From Alistipes sp. (GTDB lineage: Bacteria > Bacteroidota > Bacteroidia > Bacteroidales > Rikenellaceae), in assembly GCA_020026415.1 (NCBI GenBank), contig JAHHQL010000016.1:1-36834 (forward strand): a DNA stretch of 36,834 nt, written 5' to 3'. A program made the translations under genes and the position numbers. Shown one piece after another: positions 1-7,895 of the stretch (position 1 is its first letter; every line of letters begins with the position of its first letter). The notes beneath the pieces are model-generated. The model was given only the letters and a program-made list of their open reading frames with translations. It searched no databases and had not been told where the DNA came from.

Positions 1-55
1 AACCCGGGACCTTTTCATTACGAGTGAAACGCTCTACCAACTGAGCTATTTCGGC
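1..55 (-). tRNA. tRNA-Thr (anticodon CGT), 3' part cut off by the window edge
   Basis: Read on the minus strand, the sequence gives a 7-base acceptor strand GCCGAAA, TA, a D stem GCTC/GAGC, an anticodon stem TTTCA/TGAAA around the loop CTCGTAA, and the start of a T arm (CCGGGTT). The anticodon is CGT, which reads the threonine codon ACG. The 3' half of the T arm and the acceptor 3' strand lie outside the window. A promoter-like pair sits just upstream at 88-118. Confidence 0.93.
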
Positions 56-87
56 CTTCGGGGGATTTCCTTCCCCTTTTCGGATTG

Positions 88-118
88 CAAATATCCGAAA
101 AATATTCGTTGTTCGCAA
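88..118 (-). promoter_or_regulatory. Promoter for tRNA-Thr(CGT)
   Basis: On the minus strand a TTG (116-118) is followed after 20 bases by GATATTTG (88-95). This is one base from the Bacteroidetes -7 consensus TAnnTTTG, with the usual -33/-7 spacing. It lies about 30 bases upstream of the mature tRNA 5' end. Confidence 0.55.
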
Positions 119-150
119 GAAAAACAGTAAAAAATCTTACTTTTTGTTCG

Positions 151-158
151 TATCTTTG
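151..158 (+). promoter_or_regulatory. Possible -7 element for cstA
   Basis: TATCTTTG matches the Bacteroidetes -7 consensus TAnnTTTG exactly. No TTG lies 19-21 bases upstream, so only half of the promoter is recognisable. If used, the cstA leader would be about 135 bases long. Confidence 0.4.
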
Positions 159-257
159 CGTAAAATAACTTTTTAAGGCGTGATTTTCGGCGCGAAGTCT
201 CGTTTTTCGGGACAATTGCGAGTGACTTGACCTTTTACCGAGGGGCTTTAGATCCGG

Positions 258-277
258 CCACCACCGACCACCACCGA
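258..277 (+). repeat. Two perfect 10-base tandem units in the cstA leader
   Basis: The unit CCACCACCGA occurs twice back to back, ending 21 bases before the chosen cstA start codon. It is a simple direct repeat of unknown role. Confidence 0.7.
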
Positions 278-298
278 ACGATAGATTTAAAAAAAGAT

Positions 299-1726
299 AT
301 GATTACATTTTTGATTTGTCTCGGATTGCTCGTCTTGGCTTATTTCACCTACGGACGCTATTTGGAACACAAGGTCGATGTCGATCCTTCGGCAAAGACT
401 CCGTGTGACCGCTTGTATGACGGAGTGGACTATGTGCCGCTGCCGCGCTGGCGTGTTTTTCTGATCCAACTGCTGAACATTGCCGGCACGGGACCCATCT
501 TTGGTGCGGTGCTCGGAGCCTGCTTCGGTCCCGTGGCCTTCCTGTGGATCACCTTCGGCGGTATCTTTATGGGTGCGATGCACGATTTCCTGTCGGGTAT
601 GATGCTCGTGCGTAACGACGGTTTGAGCATCCCTGAGATCGTCGGCAAGTACTTGGGCGAGGGTATGCGCCGTTTTATGCGTGTCTTCTCGGTGCTGCTG
701 CTGATCTTGGTGGGTGCCGTGTTCCTGTTGAGTCCCGCACAACTTTTAGGCGGCATGACCCCTTCGATCTCCACTTCGGTGTGGGTGTGGATCATTTTAG
801 CCTACTATTTTGTGGCCACCCTCCTGCCGATCGACAAGATCGTCGGCAAGATCTATCCCGTATTCGGCATCGCGATGGTTGCCATGGCGGTCGGACTGAT
901 GGTCGCTCTGCTTTCCGGCGGATATGACATTCCCGAAATGACCACCTTCGCCAATTTCCAACTCCACCCCGACAAACTGCCGATCATCCCGACCCTGTTC
1001 ATCACGATCGCCTGCGGTGCGATTTCGGGATTCCACGCCACGCAGTCGCCCCTCATGGCGCGTTGCGTGCGTAACGAGAGCGAGTGTCGTTCGGTGTTTT
1101 ACGGTGCGATGATCTCCGAATCAATCATTGCGTTGGTATGGGCGGCCGTGGCGATGACCTTTTTCGGCGGTGCGGGCGAACTCTCGCAGGCATTGAGCGA
1201 ACACGGCGGCAGTGCCGCATGGGCGGTGGGCGAGATCTCCAACGGTATGTTGGGTGTTGCAGGCGGTATCCTTGCCCTCTTGGGTGTGGTCGCCGCCCCG
1301 ATCACTTCGGGCGATACGGCCTTCCGCTCGGCACGACTGATCATCGCCGACATGTTCCGCATCGACCAGAAAAACAAACTCAAACGACTCTGTATCTGCA
1401 TTCCGCTGTTCGTTGTCGGCTACATCATCACACAGGTCGATTTCGATGTCGTGTGGCGTTATTTCGCATGGACGAACCAAACGTTGGCCACGATCGTGTT
1501 GTGGAGCATCACGGTCTATATGTACCGCCTGAAACGCAACAAATGGATTGCCCTTCTGCCGTCGGTTTTCATGACGTTCATCTGTTCGATGTTCCTTTTC
1601 GTGTCGGATCAGTTTTTCGGCATGCGGGATCATACGATGGCTGCCGTTCTGGGCGGAGTCGTGACGCTGGCCGTGTTTATTATTATGATTTACAAATTAC
1701 AACGTGATGCAAAACGCTTATCTTAA
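299..1726 (+). CDS. cstA: CstA family transporter (short form, carbon starvation protein A)
   Basis: This is a multi-pass inner-membrane protein of 475 residues. Known CstA proteins are induced by carbon starvation and take up peptides or pyruvate; which substrate applies here cannot be read from sequence. Family-typical segments are visible: a soluble YDGVDYVPLPRW block (about residues 40-51), LLNIAGTGPIFGA (58-70), a TQSPLMARCVRNE block and ITSGDTAFRSARLI further on. It is much shorter than E. coli CstA (about 700 residues) and matches the compact form common in Bacteroidetes. The frame is open back to 227, but the ATG at 299 is preferred because it starts directly with the first membrane segment. 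The stop overlaps the next gene by 20 bases, suggesting co-translation. Confidence 0.9.
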   Translation: MITFLICLGLLVLAYFTYGRYLEHKVDVDPSAKTPCDRLYDGVDYVPLPRWRVFLIQLLNIAGTGPIFGAVLGACFGPVAFLWITFGGIFMGAMHDFLSGMMLVRNDGLSIPEIVGKYLGEGMRRFMRVFSVLLLILVGAVFLLSPAQLLGGMTPSISTSVWVWIILAYYFVATLLPIDKIVGKIYPVFGIAMVAMAVGLMVALLSGGYDIPEMTTFANFQLHPDKLPIIPTLFITIACGAISGFHATQSPLMARCVRNESECRSVFYGAMISESIIALVWAAVAMTFFGGAGELSQALSEHGGSAAWAVGEISNGMLGVAGGILALLGVVAAPITSGDTAFRSARLIIADMFRIDQKNKLKRLCICIPLFVVGYIITQVDFDVVWRYFAWTNQTLATIVLWSITVYMYRLKRNKWIALLPSVFMTFICSMFLFVSDQFFGMRDHTMAAVLGGVVTLAVFIIMIYKLQRDAKRLS

Positions 1727-2399
1727 ACCCACTCCCGACCAGACTTTTGAGGTCGTAGGCGAAGGTCGCTTTAATTTCAAGGAACTTCTTGCCCGGTCGC
1801 GCAAATTGGAGCGCGAGGGATATGTCCAAGAGGCGTGTAACCTTCGTTTCCAAGGTTTCCAGAGCCTTCAGGAATTGCTTCCCGACGATGAAGAGATCAA
1901 CTTGGAGTGGGAACACGCCAATTCGCGTGCGGCACTGCAACTGATCTATGCTTCGGCGATCGACCACTTTCTGATCAACGATTTCGAGATGTCGGCCGCC
2001 CTGTTGGAACTCCTGCTTGATCTCGATCCTGAGGATCATTTGGAGGGTAGCGAGACCCTTGCGTGGGACTACCTCTGCATGGACGAACGCGAATTGTTCG
2101 ACGAGGTGATCAACGATGTGTCGGATAAATATCCGAGCCGTGTGTTGCTCCTGCTGTGGGCGGATTACCGCCAGACGGGCAAACTCGCCGAGGGCGAACT
2201 GCAACGCTTCAAGAGCCGTTATGCTCCCTATTACCGCGAATTTGTCGCCGACACCCATCCCGCCGACGAAGCCTATCTCAAAGGACTGGAGGCCGAACGA
2301 CCCGCCGATGAGGTGCTTGCCCGCGAGTTGTGGCTTCAGACCGAAAACATCTGGGCGCAGTGGCCCGATTTCATCGAGGCACTCCGCGCCACGGCGTAA
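1707..2399 (+). CDS. Helical (TPR-like) hypothetical protein co-transcribed with cstA
   Basis: A 230-residue soluble protein with no signal peptide and no membrane segment. It is rich in Glu, Leu and Ala and is built of amphipathic helices, for example RSRKLEREGYVQEACNLRFQ (about 31-50) and FEMSAALLELLLDLDPEDHL, which resemble tetratricopeptide-type repeats, though no exact TPR consensus is present. I do not recognise a catalytic motif. The ATG at 1707 overlaps the end of cstA, so the two are probably translationally coupled, which suggests but does not prove a role linked to the transporter. The immediately preceding GTG at 1704 is an alternative start. A strong terminator follows. Confidence 0.75.
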   Translation: MQNAYLKPTPDQTFEVVGEGRFNFKELLARSRKLEREGYVQEACNLRFQGFQSLQELLPDDEEINLEWEHANSRAALQLIYASAIDHFLINDFEMSAALLELLLDLDPEDHLEGSETLAWDYLCMDERELFDEVINDVSDKYPSRVLLLLWADYRQTGKLAEGELQRFKSRYAPYYREFVADTHPADEAYLKGLEAERPADEVLARELWLQTENIWAQWPDFIEALRATA

Positions 2400-2417
2400 C
2401 ATACAACATATAATAGA

Positions 2418-2460
2418 AGAGCAGGTCTGCCCATACGGCAAACCTGCTCTTTTTATTTTT
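2418..2460 (+). terminator. Rho-independent terminator after the cstA operon
   Basis: A 9-base perfect stem AGAGCAGGT (2418-2426) / ACCTGCTCT (2442-2450), with an inner TGCC/GGCA extension, is followed by TTTTATTTTT. The T-tract is on the plus-strand side, so it mainly serves the cstA operon; the convergent recR ends at 2470. Confidence 0.9.
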
Positions 2461-2469
2461 GCTCAATGA

Positions 2470-3069
2470 TTATTCGATTTCGCGTCGGTTGCGTAACGCC
2501 TGCGTGATCGTCAGCTCATCGACATATTCCAATTCGTCGCCGAATCCGATGCCGCGTGCGATGGAGGTGATCTTTAGCCCCTCGAACCGCTTCAGACGGT
2601 TCATCAGATAGAAGAGCGTTGTTTCTCCCTCGACCGAGGTCGAGATGGCGAGAATCACCTCACGAATCCCGCCCTGCGCAATGCGATCCAGCAACAGGTC
2701 GATCTTCAGATCCGACGGCGAGATGCCCTGCATCGGCGAAATCACACCGCCCAAAACATGGTACAACCCCTTGTACTGACGGGTATTCTCGATCGACAAC
2801 ACATCGGCAACCTGCTCGACGATGCAGATCGTGGAGTGGTCGCGTTCGCGGTCGGCGCAGATCGGACAAATCTCCTCGTCCGAGAGGTTGTTGCACAGAC
2901 GGCAGTATTTGATGTCGGTACGGAAACGGTCGATGCTGCGCGTCATGTCGCTGACCGATTCGGGTTCCATGCGCAACAGGTGCATTGCCAGTCGGAGAGC
3001 GGTACGGCGGCCGATTCCGGGCAGTTTCGACAATTCGCCCACCACATCCTGCAAGAGTTTCGAGGTCAT
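2470..3069 (-). CDS. recR: Recombination mediator protein RecR
   Basis: RecR works with RecO (and RecF) to load RecA onto SSB-coated single-stranded DNA during gap repair. The 199-residue length is standard. Visible are the N-terminal helix-hairpin-helix around KLPGIGRRTALRLAMHLL (15-32), the four-cysteine zinc motif C56-C59-C68-C71, and the Toprim domain beginning at CIVEQVADVLSIE (82-94) with the conserved YHVLGGVISPMQG (103-115). Its ATG overlaps the stop of the upstream batE gene in a TGATG arrangement, so recR is the last gene of the batD-batE-recR operon. RecO is encoded 21 kb away in the same window. Confidence 0.97.
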   Translation of the reverse strand: MTSKLLQDVVGELSKLPGIGRRTALRLAMHLLRMEPESVSDMTRSIDRFRTDIKYCRLCNNLSDEEICPICADRERDHSTICIVEQVADVLSIENTRQYKGLYHVLGGVISPMQGISPSDLKIDLLLDRIAQGGIREVILAISTSVEGETTLFYLMNRLKRFEGLKITSIARGIGFGDELEYVDELTITQALRNRREIE

Positions 3070-3953
3070 CAGATCACTTCGATTTTATGCTCTTCGACCC
3101 AGCCTTTCTTGCCGTCGGCGATGTTGATTTCGCACCAGCCGTCCAACTTGTGGCGGATTTTGAGGGTGGTACCTGCGTGGAGGACGAACAGATCGGTGGA
3201 CGAACGGTCGGGCGAACTCTTTACGGCAAGCGAAGAGGTCATCACGACGGCATCCGAACGGTCCAACATGCTGCGCCGCTCACCCAAGGCAAACCATGTG
3301 GTAAAGATGAAGACCACAACCGAAAGGAGCGTTCCGTAGAATCCGATCTTGCGCAGCGTCATACGACGTGCCAGCAGATAGATCAGACACAGACTCAGCG
3401 CGGAAACCAATCCTACGAGCGAAAAGATCGTCCATGCCGTGCAACTCATCGTGCGGCGCAATGCCGTGAACCATTGCGAGAGGAAAAATTCGGGAATCTT
3501 CTCGATGGTGTCCTTCACCTTTGTTTCGGCGACACTCAGGTTGTAGCGGATGTCCTCTTCACCGGGAGCGAGTCTCAGCGCGCGGTGGTAGTAGAGGATG
3601 GCTTTGGCGATTTCGTTCTCCTTGAAATAGGCATTGCCTAAGTTGTAGTAGAGTTTGTAGGAACTCAGGTTGCGATCCGCCAGACGTTTGTAGATCACCA
3701 CCGCCTTGTGGTAATTGCCGTTGAGATAGGCGGTTGCGGCGGCATCCCACAACTTTTCGGGCGATTCCTCTTCGGGCAGAACTTCGGAGTTCGCTTCTTT
3801 TTCGGGTTCTGCGCCCGTTTCTTCCGTGATTTCCCTGACGGCTTCCTTTGCGGGTTCTGCGTGGAGCGAATCGGCGGGGGCGGTTTCGGGTGTCTGTGCC
3901 GTACACCACCACACCGACAGCATCAGAAACGTGGTTAATATTTGTTTTTTCAT
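3069..3953 (-). CDS. batE: BatE-like protein: signal peptide, TPR, two TM segments, C-terminal SH3-like domain
   Basis: Bat (Bacteroides aerotolerance) proteins form an envelope complex in Bacteroidetes and spirochaetes. This 294-residue protein has an N-terminal signal sequence (1-19), an acidic Glu/Pro-rich linker (about 21-65), TPR repeats (about 66-140, with YYNLGNAYFKENEIAKAILYY at 102-122), two membrane segments (about 172-195 and 203-224) and a C-terminal SH3-like module (about 235-294, ending GWCEINIADGKKGWVEEH). The SH3-like module suggests binding to peptidoglycan or a partner protein. It lies 5 bases downstream of batD and overlaps recR. The assignment rests on architecture and neighbourhood. 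Confidence 0.85.
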   Translation of the reverse strand: MKKQILTTFLMLSVWWCTAQTPETAPADSLHAEPAKEAVREITEETGAEPEKEANSEVLPEEESPEKLWDAAATAYLNGNYHKAVVIYKRLADRNLSSYKLYYNLGNAYFKENEIAKAILYYHRALRLAPGEEDIRYNLSVAETKVKDTIEKIPEFFLSQWFTALRRTMSCTAWTIFSLVGLVSALSLCLIYLLARRMTLRKIGFYGTLLSVVVFIFTTWFALGERRSMLDRSDAVVMTSSLAVKSSPDRSSTDLFVLHAGTTLKIRHKLDGWCEINIADGKKGWVEEHKIEVI

Positions 3954-3958
3954 GGCTT

Positions 3959-5821
3959 TTAGCGTTTAATGGCCGATTCGATGCGCGAGATGAAATCCAC
4001 CCCTTCCGCATAGACGTCCGTCATGCGGGCGGAGGCCATCGGCGAATACTGCGCCTCGTCACACAGGGTGATGATCGCGGTGAAGCGTTGCGACTCCTCT
4101 TCGCGGATGCCGCGTTTGTGGAGTTCCTCGCGGACGTTCTCCTTCGTGAGGTTCGATACGGGGATGTTGAACTTGTCGCTCATGTACCCCCACAAGGCAC
4201 GCAACATCTCCTCGTAGAAGGCGTGGAGATTCTGCTCCTCCATGTACCTCTTGGCGGTGCGGAAACGCTGTACGGCGACCTTGTTGGCACGCTTGCCGCG
4301 GATCAGCGCGGTGTTCTGCGATTCTGCGATTCGTTTGCGGAGCATCAGATAAACGGCCGTAAAGGCGACTCCCGTACCGACGAGCAATGCCCAGTAGAGG
4401 TTGCTGCAGAGGAACGGACGGCGATTCTCCGTCAGATTCGGGTGACCCAACTTGATGAAGCGGATGTCACGACCGAGGAGTTTCACCTCTTCCTTCGACA
4501 TGCCGTGACGATTGACGACCACTTCGCCATTGCCCGAACTGTTGGCATCGGGGGTGATCGTAAGGGTCGTACCGCCGGCTTTCAGCGTGATGTATTGGTG
4601 CTGGTCGGGATCGAAATAACTAAATTCGATCGGGGCAATGTCGTAATTACCTTCGGCGCGGGCGATAAACGGATACTCGAACTGACGGTATCCCGAAATT
4701 CCCTGTGCCGAAGAGGTGATCGACTCCGTGGTCTTCACGTTGTATAACTCGAACGAGGAGGGTATTTCCAATTTGGGAGCCTGCACGAAAGTCATGTTCC
4801 CCACACCGGAGATCTTCACCATGTAGGTCGCCGCCGAGTTGGCTGCCAATTCCGATGCGGGTTCCTTGGCCGACATCTTGAAGTGACCCACCGCACCGTT
4901 GAAACTTTCGGGTGCTCCGGCGAGGAGCGGTTTCACGTCGATCGTCACCTTCTGGCTCTGGATCTTGCGCGGGACGTTATACACATCGTGTCCCGGCCCG
5001 AAGAACGGGTCGTAGTTGCGTGACTGGGTCACCACCTGTGCGATGGCGGTCAGCGACGCGGGATCGATCGTCAGCGTACCGGTCTGCTGCGGATAGAGCA
5101 GAAATTCGCGGGCAATCTGCGTGTCATAGACCTTCCCGTTGTAGGTCTCTCGTTTGACGCGCTGGTTGGTCAGATCCAGTTCCTGTGCCCAGAACCCGTT
5201 GAACGAGGGGAATTTCACATCCTCGAATCCGACCACATTCACCCTGACGTAGAGTTTGAACATCACGCTCAGCGGTTCGCCCTTATAGACCGACGTGCGC
5301 GATACGATCGTGCGCAGGAGGATGTCTTCGGGGGCGATTTTCGTCGTATTCGCCTGCTGTTGCGGTCGGGCTTGCTCTTCAGATGCGCCCTGTGGGGTGT
5401 TGCCGCCTGTCGATTGCCCCTCGTTTACCACCTCGACGGGTTGCGCCTTGGTGTGATACTCCGTGCCATCGACCTTGATCGAGGCTGCCCCAATGGTGGC
5501 GTTTCCCGCCTTTTGCGGCATCAGGACGTAGGTCACCGTGTAACTTACGCTGCGGGTCATCGAGCCGTTGATGCTCGAAAACGAGTAGCCTGTCGAGACG
5601 GCAGGGCCTGCAATGACATCGAATCCCGCGAAGTCGGGACTCTGGAACGAACCGTCTTCGGGCGAGGCGTTCAACTGGAACTCCACGCGGAAGGGTTCGC
5701 CCATGGCGACCGTCAGCGGGCATGATGCTTGAAACACAATCTTCCCGGCACCGAATGCCGAGAAGATTGCAGTTGTGATGAAGACTACGGCAAAAGCCGT
5801 TTTTAAAACAAAATCTCTCAT
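3959..5821 (-). CDS. batD: BatD family protein (oxygen tolerance)
   Basis: A 620-residue protein with a signal peptide (about 1-25), a long beta-sandwich-rich periplasmic part (26-470) and one membrane anchor (about 474-496), then a cytoplasmic helical tail. Family-type features include FQASCPLTVAMGEPFRVEFQ (29-48), the repeated 'Y.GEPL.V.F.LYV' pattern near 179-192, and the YPQQTGTLTIDPA block (243-255). BatD is implicated in aerotolerance and in envelope complexes with the VWA-domain proteins BatA/BatB; the molecular function is not settled. A low-complexity Gln/Ser linker at about 135-160 separates two domains. It is first in the batD-batE-recR operon, and batA, batB and batC are not in the window. 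Confidence 0.93.
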   Translation of the reverse strand: MRDFVLKTAFAVVFITTAIFSAFGAGKIVFQASCPLTVAMGEPFRVEFQLNASPEDGSFQSPDFAGFDVIAGPAVSTGYSFSSINGSMTRSVSYTVTYVLMPQKAGNATIGAASIKVDGTEYHTKAQPVEVVNEGQSTGGNTPQGASEEQARPQQQANTTKIAPEDILLRTIVSRTSVYKGEPLSVMFKLYVRVNVVGFEDVKFPSFNGFWAQELDLTNQRVKRETYNGKVYDTQIAREFLLYPQQTGTLTIDPASLTAIAQVVTQSRNYDPFFGPGHDVYNVPRKIQSQKVTIDVKPLLAGAPESFNGAVGHFKMSAKEPASELAANSAATYMVKISGVGNMTFVQAPKLEIPSSFELYNVKTTESITSSAQGISGYRQFEYPFIARAEGNYDIAPIEFSYFDPDQHQYITLKAGGTTLTITPDANSSGNGEVVVNRHGMSKEEVKLLGRDIRFIKLGHPNLTENRRPFLCSNLYWALLVGTGVAFTAVYLMLRKRIAESQNTALIRGKRANKVAVQRFRTAKRYMEEQNLHAFYEEMLRALWGYMSDKFNIPVSNLTKENVREELHKRGIREEESQRFTAIITLCDEAQYSPMASARMTDVYAEGVDFISRIESAIKR

Positions 5822-5848
5822 TGAGTTTTGCGGATATGTTACTTATTT

Positions 5849-5856
5849 CAAATTTA
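5849..5856 (-). promoter_or_regulatory. Possible -7 element for the batD operon
   Basis: On the minus strand TAAATTTG matches TAnnTTTG exactly and lies 27 bases upstream of the batD start codon. No clear TTG is found at the expected -33 position, so the call is tentative. Confidence 0.4.
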
Positions 5857-5933
5857 TAAACGGATCGACGGATTGATTTAGTGCGTGTTTCCCGTTTTTA
5901 ATTCTCTATAAATACCACTTTTTGAGGAATTTT

Positions 5934-7544
5934 CTATTTAAATTCGTCAAAGAAGTCGTTGCCCTTGTCGTCCACGATGATGAATGCGGGGAAGTTCTCC
6001 ACATAGATCTTGCGCACGGCCTCCATGCCCAGTTCGGGGAAATCGACGACTTCGACCGACTTGATCGAGTTGCGGGCAAGGATTGCGGCAGGACCGCCGA
6101 TCGAACCGAGGTAGAAACCGCCGTGTTTCTTGCAGGCATCGGTTACCTGCTGCGAGCGGTTTCCTTTGGCTACCATCACCATCGAACCTCCGTGATCTTG
6201 GAACAGATCGACGTAGGGATCCATACGGCCGGCGGTCGTCGGGCCGAACGATCCGGAGGGCATGCCTTCGGGGGTCTTGGCGGGGCCTGCGTAGTAGATC
6301 GGGTGCTTCTTGAAGTATTCGGGCATGGGCTTGCCGGCATCGAGCATGGCTTTGATGCGGGCGTGGGCGATGTCACGGGCAACGATCAGCGTACCCTTGA
6401 GGTTCAGACGGGTCTTGGGCGGATATTTCGTCAGGATGGCGCGTACCTTGTCCATGCCCTCGTCCAGATCAATATCGACGGCGGGTGTCATCGAGGGCGA
6501 CTGTGCCGGAAGGAAACGGGCGGGATTTTTCTCCAACTTTTCGAGGAAGATGCCATCGGGCGTGATCTTTGCCTTGATGTTGCGGTCGGCCGAGCAACTT
6601 ACGCCGATGCCCACGGGACACGATGCGGCGTGACGCGGGCCGCGGATGACACGCACGTCGTGTACATAATATTTACCGCCGAACTGTGCGCCGATACCGC
6701 TCTCGCGGCAGATCTTGAGGATGCGCTCCTCCCACTCCAAGTCACGATAGTAGTGACCCGACTCGTCGCCGCGGGTGGGCAACTCGTCGAGATAGCCTGC
6801 CGAAGCCTTCTTGACGGTCGCAAGACAGGTCTCTGCCGATGTGCCGCCGATGCAGATTGCCAGATGATAGGGCGGGCAGGCGGCCGTACCGAGATCCATC
6901 AGGTGTTCCTTGATGAATTTGGTCAGCGACTCCTCGTTGAGCAGGGCTTTGGTTTTCTGATAGAGGAAACTCTTGTTTGCCGAACCGCCTCCTTTGGTGA
7001 TGAACAGAAATTCGTACTCCATGCCGGGCTTGCCGCCGTAGATGTCGATCTGTGCGGGCAGGTTTGTGGCGGAGTTTTTCTCTTCGGTCATCGTGAAGGG
7101 AACGACCTGCGAATAGCGGAGGTTGTTTTTCTTGTAGGTTTCGTAAACACCGCGGGCGATGTACTCGGCATCATCGACACCCGTATATACGTCTTCGCCC
7201 TTGTGAGCCGAGCAGATTGCCGTACCGGTATCCTGACAGGTGGGCAGTTCGTGGTCGGCGGCGACCGTCTGGTTGAGCAACATGGTGTAAGCCACGAATT
7301 TGTCGTTGTCGCTTGCCTCAGGATCATTGAGGATGTTGTTCAACTTCTGGAGGTGGCTTGCGCGCAGATAGAACGAAACGTCGGAGTAGGCGGCTTCGGA
7401 GAGTACTTCGAGGCCTTTGGGATCTATTTTGAGGATCTTGCGGCCGTCGCAATCAACGACTTTGACATAGTCTTTCGTCAGAAGACGATACTCGGTCTTG
7501 TCCTCTCCCACGGGGAACGGATCCTTGTAGATGAAATCTGCCAT
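5934..7544 (-). CDS. Class I fumarate hydratase (4Fe-4S, FumA/FumB type)
   Basis: This enzyme interconverts fumarate and (S)-malate in the cytoplasm, in Bacteroidales mainly in the reductive branch that leads to succinate. At 536 residues it has the full length of the single-chain class I enzyme, with the alpha-like part first and the beta-like part second. The three likely cluster cysteines are visible: C103 in LPTCQDTGTA, C223 in GTAACPPYH, and C317 in GIGVSCSADR, at nearly the positions of C105, C224 and C318 in E. coli FumA. The C-terminal swivelling domain contains GSFGPTTAGRMDPYVDLFQ. The oxygen-labile cluster fits an anaerobe. It is monocistronic, with its own promoter at 7591-7622, and diverges from the aldolase gene. 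Confidence 0.97.
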   Translation of the reverse strand: MADFIYKDPFPVGEDKTEYRLLTKDYVKVVDCDGRKILKIDPKGLEVLSEAAYSDVSFYLRASHLQKLNNILNDPEASDNDKFVAYTMLLNQTVAADHELPTCQDTGTAICSAHKGEDVYTGVDDAEYIARGVYETYKKNNLRYSQVVPFTMTEEKNSATNLPAQIDIYGGKPGMEYEFLFITKGGGSANKSFLYQKTKALLNEESLTKFIKEHLMDLGTAACPPYHLAICIGGTSAETCLATVKKASAGYLDELPTRGDESGHYYRDLEWEERILKICRESGIGAQFGGKYYVHDVRVIRGPRHAASCPVGIGVSCSADRNIKAKITPDGIFLEKLEKNPARFLPAQSPSMTPAVDIDLDEGMDKVRAILTKYPPKTRLNLKGTLIVARDIAHARIKAMLDAGKPMPEYFKKHPIYYAGPAKTPEGMPSGSFGPTTAGRMDPYVDLFQDHGGSMVMVAKGNRSQQVTDACKKHGGFYLGSIGGPAAILARNSIKSVEVVDFPELGMEAVRKIYVENFPAFIIVDDKGNDFFDEFK

Positions 7545-7590
7545 GTTTGTGATGTTTTTGTGTTGTATTCAAAAGAATTGATTATCCTTG

Positions 7591-7622
7591 CAAAAATACA
7601 AAAAACAATCGGGATTGCGCAA
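7591..7622 (-). promoter_or_regulatory. Promoter for fumarate hydratase
   Basis: On the minus strand a TTG (7620-7622) is followed after 21 bases by TATTTTTG (7591-7598). Both elements and the spacing fit the Bacteroidetes primary-sigma consensus. The predicted leader is about 40 bases. Confidence 0.75.
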
Positions 7623-7803
7623 CTTTTGCCTTCGGAGCATTATTTTTTTTTGTAAAAAATAGTCGTTCTTTAGAATTTTTATTAATTTTGCCACGAATTT
7701 GGTGATTCGGGTTGGGAATACATCAATTCAGGAACAAAAAAATGCCTATTACTTAAATTTTAATGATTTGTTTGTTCTTTTATTTAAATTTGAATGAATA
7801 ATA

Positions 7804-7835
7804 CTGGCGTAGTTTAGGAAATTTTATTAGTTTTG
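7804..7835 (+). promoter_or_regulatory. Likely promoter for fructose-bisphosphate aldolase
   Basis: TAGTTTTG (7828-7835) matches TAnnTTTG. CTG at 7804-7806 lies 21 bases upstream where TTG is expected (one mismatch). The predicted leader of about 55 bases begins with the perfect 7-base hairpin at 7839-7854. Two further -7 matches upstream (7683-7690, 7785-7792) could be additional promoters. Confidence 0.5.
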
Positions 7836-7895
7836 TATCGAATCCTCGGATTCGGACTAAAAAATAAATTAATTCACATCTAATATAAAATAATT

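Larger units (their letters stand above)
7545..7895. other. AT-rich divergent control region between fumarase and aldolase
   Basis: The 351 bases hold no plausible gene. They contain the minus-strand fumarase promoter (7591-7622), three plus-strand TAnnTTTG boxes (7683-7690, 7785-7792, 7828-7835), and a short perfect hairpin CGAATCC-TC-GGATTCG (7839-7854) just after the last box. The region is far more AT-rich than the genes on either side. Confidence 0.7.

Noticed and set aside
5922..7655. 577-codon open frame on the plus strand opposite fumarate hydratase
   Set aside because: It is antisense to a full-length conserved enzyme, its translation is unlike any protein, and it has no independent promoter. 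Codon bias of the real gene keeps the opposite frame open.
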